DNA from: a virus
Reading direction: 5' to 3' (one strand)
Length of the DNA stretch: 64,000 bases
IMG/VR virus record: IMGVR_UViG_3300020463_001735
Location: 16,187 to 80,186 of that record
The notes under the pieces were generated by a model, which saw only the letters and a list, made by a program, of their open reading frames with translations, did not search any database and had not been told where the DNA came from. Made by a program: the position numbers and the translations under genes. Positions within the stretch are counted from its first letter, which is position 1. Every line of letters starts with the position of its first letter. Positions 60,156-64,000 of this stretch are shown here, one piece after another.

Positions 60156-61900
60156 GTTGGAAAAAATATTTTACACCATTAGATGCAACAAACAATCCAG
60201 ACGGTGGCTACAGTGCCATGGGAGGCCCTTCTAGTGCTTCAGGAGTAGGACCTGCTAGATCAAACTATTCTAGTTTTTTGCCAGATGTATACGTAGGATC
60301 ACCAAATAGAGTAGAACGCTATGGGCAATACAACACAATGGATATGGATTCCGAAGTAAATGCCGCATTAGATATACTTGCAGAATTTTGCACACAACAA
60401 AGCGAAGAAAATGGAACTAATTTTACTTTTAATTTTAACAAGAGTGCAACAAATTCAGAAATAACAATACTAGGACAATATTTAAAACAATGGTGTAAAA
60501 TGAATCAATTCGAAACCAGAATGTTTCGAATTTTTCGTAATGTATTTAAAATGGGTGATGCATTCTTTATGCGTGATCCAGAAACAAAAAAACTTTTCCA
60601 TGTAGATTCTGCAAAAGTTACAAAAATTATTGTTAACGAGTCAGAAGGCAAAAAACCTGAACAATATATTATTAAAGATATTAATCTAAATTTTAGAGAT
60701 TTAGTTGCAACTAAACCTTATACTACAAATGGCGATGCAACAGCACCAGGTAGTTCTTACAATATTGGAGGCGCAAGGGGACAGGTAGGAAGCACAAGCA
60801 TATCAAACAGTTCAAGATTCAACAAAGAACAAGGTGAAATTGCTGTAGACGCAGATAACATGATGCATCTAAGTTTATCTGAAGGATTAGATAATAATGC
60901 ACCTTTTGGAAACAGCTTGCTTGAAAGCATTTTTAAAGTTTACAAACAAAAAGAATTACTAGAAGATGCTATAATTATATACAGAGTACAGAGAGCACCA
61001 GAACGCAGAGTATTCTACGTTGATGTGGGTAACATGCCGTCACACTTAGCTATGCAATTTGTAGAGCGTGTAAAGACAGAAATACATCAAAGACGTATTC
61101 CATCGTCAACAGGCGGAGGTACAAATGTCATAGACAGTTCTTATAATCCGCTGTCAATCAACGAAGATTACTTTTTCCCACAAACTGCAGAAGGACGTGG
61201 ATCAAAGGTTGAAACACTTCCTGGAGGTACTAACCTAGGAGAAATTGATGACCTTAGATATTTTACTAATAAGCTCGTACGCGGTTTACGAATACCTTCC
61301 AGCTATCTCCCTACAGGTGCTGATGAAGGCACTAATGCCTTCCAGGACGGAAGAGTCGGAACTGCATTTATACAAGAATTAAGATTTAACACATACTGTG
61401 AAAGACTACAGAACTTAATTATAGAAGATTTTAATCAAGAATTTAAAAGATATTTGTTGGAAAAAGGTGTTAATATTGATACATCAATGTTTGATCTAAA
61501 ATTTCTTCCACCTCAAAACTTTGCCGCGTATAGACAATCCGAAGTAGATAATGCAAGAGTACCAACATACCAACAAATGGCTCAAATTCCACATATTTCA
61601 AATAGATTTGCTATGAAGCGTTTCTTAGGTATGAGTGCAGAAGAGATTGCAGAAAATGAACGTATGTGGAAAGAAGAAAATGCAGAAAATATTACAGCAC
61701 CTCCGGTAGATGGAGCCGCAGAAATGAGAAGTGTAGGTATTAATTCAGCAGGTATTAGTGCAGATATTGCAGGTGCAGAAGATATTGCAACTGATGGAGA
61801 AGAACCTGAAGTAGGTGCAGATGACGCTGGGCCTGAAACAGCAACAGGAGATGCGCCGGCTGCTGGAGCAGCACCTCCAGCAACGGATCAAACGATATAA
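60152..61900 (+). CDS. 20: Portal vertex protein gp20
   Basis: The 582-residue protein matches T4-type portals: RYGQYNTMDMDSEVNAALDILAEFCTQ, KMGDAFFMRD, LEDAIIIYRVQRAPERRVFYVDVGNMP, FPQTAEGRGSKVETLPGG, DLRYFTNKLVRGLRIPSSYLP and FNQEFKRYLLEKG. The acidic, Ala/Pro-rich last 60 residues look disordered. T4 gp20 is 524 aa. It forms the 12-subunit ring where DNA enters and the tail attaches, and starts head assembly. It overlaps the upstream gene by ATGA. Confidence 0.95.
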   Translation: MSWKKYFTPLDATNNPDGGYSAMGGPSSASGVGPARSNYSSFLPDVYVGSPNRVERYGQYNTMDMDSEVNAALDILAEFCTQQSEENGTNFTFNFNKSATNSEITILGQYLKQWCKMNQFETRMFRIFRNVFKMGDAFFMRDPETKKLFHVDSAKVTKIIVNESEGKKPEQYIIKDINLNFRDLVATKPYTTNGDATAPGSSYNIGGARGQVGSTSISNSSRFNKEQGEIAVDADNMMHLSLSEGLDNNAPFGNSLLESIFKVYKQKELLEDAIIIYRVQRAPERRVFYVDVGNMPSHLAMQFVERVKTEIHQRRIPSSTGGGTNVIDSSYNPLSINEDYFFPQTAEGRGSKVETLPGGTNLGEIDDLRYFTNKLVRGLRIPSSYLPTGADEGTNAFQDGRVGTAFIQELRFNTYCERLQNLIIEDFNQEFKRYLLEKGVNIDTSMFDLKFLPPQNFAAYRQSEVDNARVPTYQQMAQIPHISNRFAMKRFLGMSAEEIAENERMWKEENAENITAPPVDGAAEMRSVGINSAGISADIAGAEDIATDGEEPEVGADDAGPETATGDAPAAGAAPPATDQTI

Positions 61901-61903
61901 ATA
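61896..61903 (+). promoter_or_regulatory. T4-type late promoter motif TATAAATA
   Basis: A perfect TATAAATA spans the portal stop codon and ends five bases before the next ATG. If active, transcription would begin at or just inside the 82-residue gene. It may mainly serve the genes further right. Confidence 0.5.
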
Positions 61904-61908
61904 ATACT

Positions 61909-62157
61909 ATGATACTAAGAGAACTATTTTATTACGATAAAGAAACTTTAGAACCTGTAGAAGACAACAGGTATGATCCTCTTAGCGACGATAGCATCTT
62001 AGATATCGACGATACAAGAAAAACAAGATTAACACTTAACCAAATCAACCGAGCAAGGAAAGCAAGCGAACTACATATTAAAGAAAAGCAAGAAGAACTT
62101 GACTTTATTAGACAAATGTATGGAATAGCCGCACAGCAAGCCGCAGCCGGGATGTAA
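61909..62157 (+). CDS. Small conserved protein between portal and scaffold genes
   Basis: The 82-residue charged helical protein has ILRELFYYD, DDTRKTRLTLNQINRARKASELH and LDFIRQMYGIAA. A similar small protein follows gp20 in other marine T4-like phages, in the place of small prohead core genes. No ribosome site is visible before the ATG, and TATAAATA lies directly before it. It probably takes part in head assembly; this is inferred from position. Confidence 0.6.
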   Translation: MILRELFYYDKETLEPVEDNRYDPLSDDSILDIDDTRKTRLTLNQINRARKASELHIKEKQEELDFIRQMYGIAAQQAAAGM

Positions 62158-62160
62158 GAT

Positions 62161-62889
62161 TTGGTAAAGATCGACAAGCACCAGTACACAAAAGAAGAAT
62201 GGCACCGTATTCGAGACGCAAGACGTCGAGAAAAAGCAATTAAGCGTGGGCTTACACCACCTCCTGTAAAAAATGATCCACATTCTAACCTAAAAAGAAG
62301 TAAACATCAAGCATTTGTACTAGGTAATGGTACTAGTAGGGTAGATATCATACCAGATGAACTTATACTTCATGGAAAAATTTACGGCTGTAACGCAATA
62401 TACAGAACTTTTGTTCCGGATTACTTGGTAGCTGTTGATGTAAAAATGGTTTTAGAAATAAACAAAGCCAAATATCAACATAAACACACAGTCTGGACCA
62501 ATCCAAACAAAGCATTTCAGTCTATGAAGGGATTAAATTTCTTTCAACCAAGTAAAGGATGGTCAAGTGGACCCACAGCATTATGGTTTGCTAGTCAGCA
62601 TGGATACGAAAAACTGTATATACTAGGATTTGATTATAAAGGACTAAATGACGGAAGCAAATTTAATAATATATACGCTGATACACCAAACTATAAAAAA
62701 AGTTTGGATGGAGCAACATTTTATGGTAATTGGCTTAGACAGACAAAACAAGTTATAAAAGAAAATCCAAATATTCAATATATTCGTGTTAAACTAGCTG
62801 ATAATTTTGAGCCAGAAGAACTAAATATTTTTCTAAATTACAAGACGATCACTGTCGATCAGTTCAAAAAACAGCTAAATCTTAGCTAA
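62161..62889 (+). CDS. Conserved protein with Rossmann-like fold (DUF115/MptE-like pattern)
   Basis: The start is TTG at 62161, the first possible start after the upstream stop. Residues 1-50 are basic. From about 50 the protein reads AFVLGNGTSR, IYGCNAIYR, PDYLVAVDVKMV and, later, PTALWFASQHGYEKLYILGFDYKG. This pattern (GNG.SR, GCN..Y, D..V..D) is known from MptE/DUF115-type and related nucleotide- or sugar-handling proteins. Its place among head genes is unusual for an enzyme, although such a gene is found there in related phages. Function unknown. Confidence 0.55.
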   Translation: MVKIDKHQYTKEEWHRIRDARRREKAIKRGLTPPPVKNDPHSNLKRSKHQAFVLGNGTSRVDIIPDELILHGKIYGCNAIYRTFVPDYLVAVDVKMVLEINKAKYQHKHTVWTNPNKAFQSMKGLNFFQPSKGWSSGPTALWFASQHGYEKLYILGFDYKGLNDGSKFNNIYADTPNYKKSLDGATFYGNWLRQTKQVIKENPNIQYIRVKLADNFEPEELNIFLNYKTITVDQFKKQLNLS

Positions 62890-62923
62890 AATCGGTCGGT
62901 GTAACAAAAACGGCCCATTTTTG

Positions 62924-62944
62924 GCGTATTTCTACGCACTTTTT
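62924..62944 (+). terminator. Weak Rho-independent terminator
   Basis: GCGTA-TTTC-TACGC is followed by ACTTTTT, in the gap between the Rossmann-like gene and the prohead core gene. The stem is only five pairs, so termination would be partial. Confidence 0.4.
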
Positions 62945-62953
62945 CTCCTCTTT

Positions 62954-62993
62954 ACTAAATACTATTGACAGCCTAGCCATAGGTACATTTAAA
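62954..62993 (+). promoter_or_regulatory. Control region before the prohead core gene
   Basis: The gap holds ACTAAATA (62954-62961), the variant late motif also found before gp48. It also holds TTGACA (62965-62970) with a 17-bp spacer to TTTAAA, a poor -10. A late promoter is more likely than a sigma70 one. AGGAGA precedes the ATG at 63015. Confidence 0.4.
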
Positions 62994-63014
62994 AAACATA
63001 AACAGGAGAAGAAA

Positions 63015-64000
63015 ATGGCAGATCGTAACAAGTTTGAAGAAATGCTTGAGCGCCTAGTCAATGAAGACAAAGCTGGTGCAGAAGAGCTATTTCACGAAAT
63101 TGTGGTTGAAAAATCACGTGATATTTATGAAGGACTACTAGAATCAGATCTAGAGGACGAAGTTGATGAAACAACTGATGAAGAAGTAGATGAGACAAAA
63201 GATGAAGAAGTCGATGAAGCTACTGACGAAGAAGTTGATGAAACAAAAGATGAAGAAGTAGACGAAGCTAACGACGAAGAAGTCGATGAAGCTAAGGATG
63301 AAGAGACAAATGAAGAATTTGATCTTGATGAGTTTGAAGTTGCTGAAGAAGATCCAACAGACGATATGATGTCAGACATGGAGCCAAAAGGCGATATGGA
63401 CATGGATATGGACATGGATATGGATGACGAAGAAGGCGACGGCGACGAAGATATCGAAGATCGTGTAGTTGATCTTGAAGACGCCCTTGATGATCTAAAG
63501 GCAGAATTTGAAAAAATGATGTCAGATGATGACGAAGGTGGCGAAGACGACATGGATGACATGGGTGACGACGAAGGTGAAGATGATGCAGAAGAAGAGT
63601 CATTTGAACTAGAAGCTGCTGATGAAGAAGTTGATGAAACAAAAGACGAAGAAGTTGACGAAGCATCAGATGAAGAAGTTGAAGAAGCACCTAAGTCAGA
63701 CGCAGAACAAATGCGTGAATATGTTGAGAAAGTAAACGTATCACACAGCGATACAGCAGACAATAAAAAGTCTCCAATAGCTGGTAAAAATGATATGGGT
63801 GGCTCAGCATCTAACATTGCCGCAGGTAGTTCAGATGAAAAAGGTCGCACTGCACCAACTTCAAAAGAAGATTCCGCTGGAAATAGAAATACTCCAGGCG
63901 GTATGAGTGCCAAAAAAGGCACTAAAAACGAACCTGGTCATGGCGCTGAAAAGAAGTCAAAGCCAGAGACAGCCGACAATAAAAAGCCAATAATTGGCGG
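63015..64000 (+). CDS. Prohead core/scaffold protein, gp67/gp68-like, partial at right edge
   Basis: The frame is open from ATG 63015 to the edge (328 codons). The N-terminus (KFEEMLERLVNEDKAGAEELFHEIVVEKSRDIYEGLLESD) resembles T4 prohead core proteins in having a short helical domain followed by a very acidic tail. The tail has seven eight-residue units of DEEVDETK type at residues 47-102, Met/Asp-rich repeats (DMDMDMDM), three more units at 203-226, and a Lys/Gly/Asn-rich end. Acidic core proteins fill the prohead and are cut by the gp21 protease. T4 gp67 is only 80 aa, so this form is much larger. Confidence 0.8.
   Translation, partial: MADRNKFEEMLERLVNEDKAGAEELFHEIVVEKSRDIYEGLLESDLEDEVDETTDEEVDETKDEEVDEATDEEVDETKDEEVDEANDEEVDEAKDEETNEEFDLDEFEVAEEDPTDDMMSDMEPKGDMDMDMDMDMDDEEGDGDEDIEDRVVDLEDALDDLKAEFEKMMSDDDEGGEDDMDDMGDDEGEDDAEEESFELEAADEEVDETKDEEVDEASDEEVEEAPKSDAEQMREYVEKVNVSHSDTADNKKSPIAGKNDMGGSASNIAAGSSDEKGRTAPTSKEDSAGNRNTPGGMSAKKGTKNEPGHGAEKKSKPETADNKKPIIG
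63153..63320. repeat. 24-bp tandem repeats in the scaffold gene
   Basis: Seven in-frame 24-bp units encode variants of DEEVDETK/DEEVDEAT. Three further units lie at 63621-63692. The unit count could change by recombination without breaking the frame. Confidence 0.8.

Noticed and set aside
63125-63922. 265-codon serine-rich frame on the minus strand
   Set aside because: It is the mirror of the acidic scaffold gene: GAA/GAT repeats read as TTC/ATC/TCA on the other strand. It has no ribosome site or family features.
1-64000. CRISPR arrays, insertion sequences, attachment sites and tRNA genes
   Set aside because: None was recognised by eye on either strand. The only regular repeats found are the coding repeats in gp6 and the scaffold gene and the hairpin array at 55980-56056.

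Overview
The window is part of the genome of a T4-like tailed phage (myovirus), very probably marine. It is AT-rich and densely packed, and most adjacent genes share stop/start overlaps. It carries recognisable T4 homologues: late sigma factor gp55, recombination nuclease gp47/gp46, baseplate proteins gp48, gp53, gp5, gp25 and gp6, hub chaperone gp26, portal gp20, and a prohead-core protein. The style of its accessory genes (N-terminal-twitch radical SAM proteins, SGNH hydrolases, small glycosyltransferases, a giant structural protein after gp6) is that of T4-like phages of SAR11 or picocyanobacteria. No photosynthesis gene is present to settle the host, and no tRNA gene was recognised by eye.

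Layout. (1) 1-12112, plus strand: a tightly overlapping operon of 16 accessory genes: an APH-fold kinase-like protein, a split twitch/radical SAM pair, an SGNH-like protein, a membrane protein, a DegT aminotransferase, two QueC-like PP-loop ATPases, two nitroreductase-fold proteins, two further radical SAM enzymes, an isochorismatase-like hydrolase, a NodU/CmcH-type carbamoyltransferase and a methyltransferase-like protein. (2) 12096-18860, minus strand: a second overlapping operon with two SGNH hydrolases, four glycosyltransferase-like proteins in two paralogous pairs, an N-twitch radical SAM protein and two unknowns, driven by a consensus sigma70-type promoter. (3) 18915-51288, minus strand: tail fibres and baseplate, including three fibre paralogues with a shared N-terminal module and a 4955-residue giant protein. 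(4) 51370-55694, plus strand: gp55, gp47, gp46, a small conserved protein and a GIY-YIG endonuclease-like gene. (5) 55695-56086: a noncoding stretch with the signs of a structured RNA and an array of four small hairpins. (6) 56087-64000: an unknown membrane-type protein; gp26 on the minus strand with a start-less gp51-like extension reached through a perfect -1 slippery site; a divergent tape-measure candidate; portal; and the head-scaffold start.

Control. Four promoters share TTGACTTT, a 17-bp spacer and TATAAT or TATACT (host sigma70 type, probably early). They precede gp55, gp47/46, the minus-strand modification operon and one structural gene. T4-type late motifs (NATAAATA) precede several structural genes. 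Their cognate sigma, gp55, is encoded in the window.

Most notable points: the gp26/gp51 programmed-frameshift candidate, the structured RNA candidate after the GIY-YIG gene, and the duplicated PP-loop/nitroreductase/radical SAM cluster. The last looks like an undescribed modification pathway whose substrate cannot be told from sequence.
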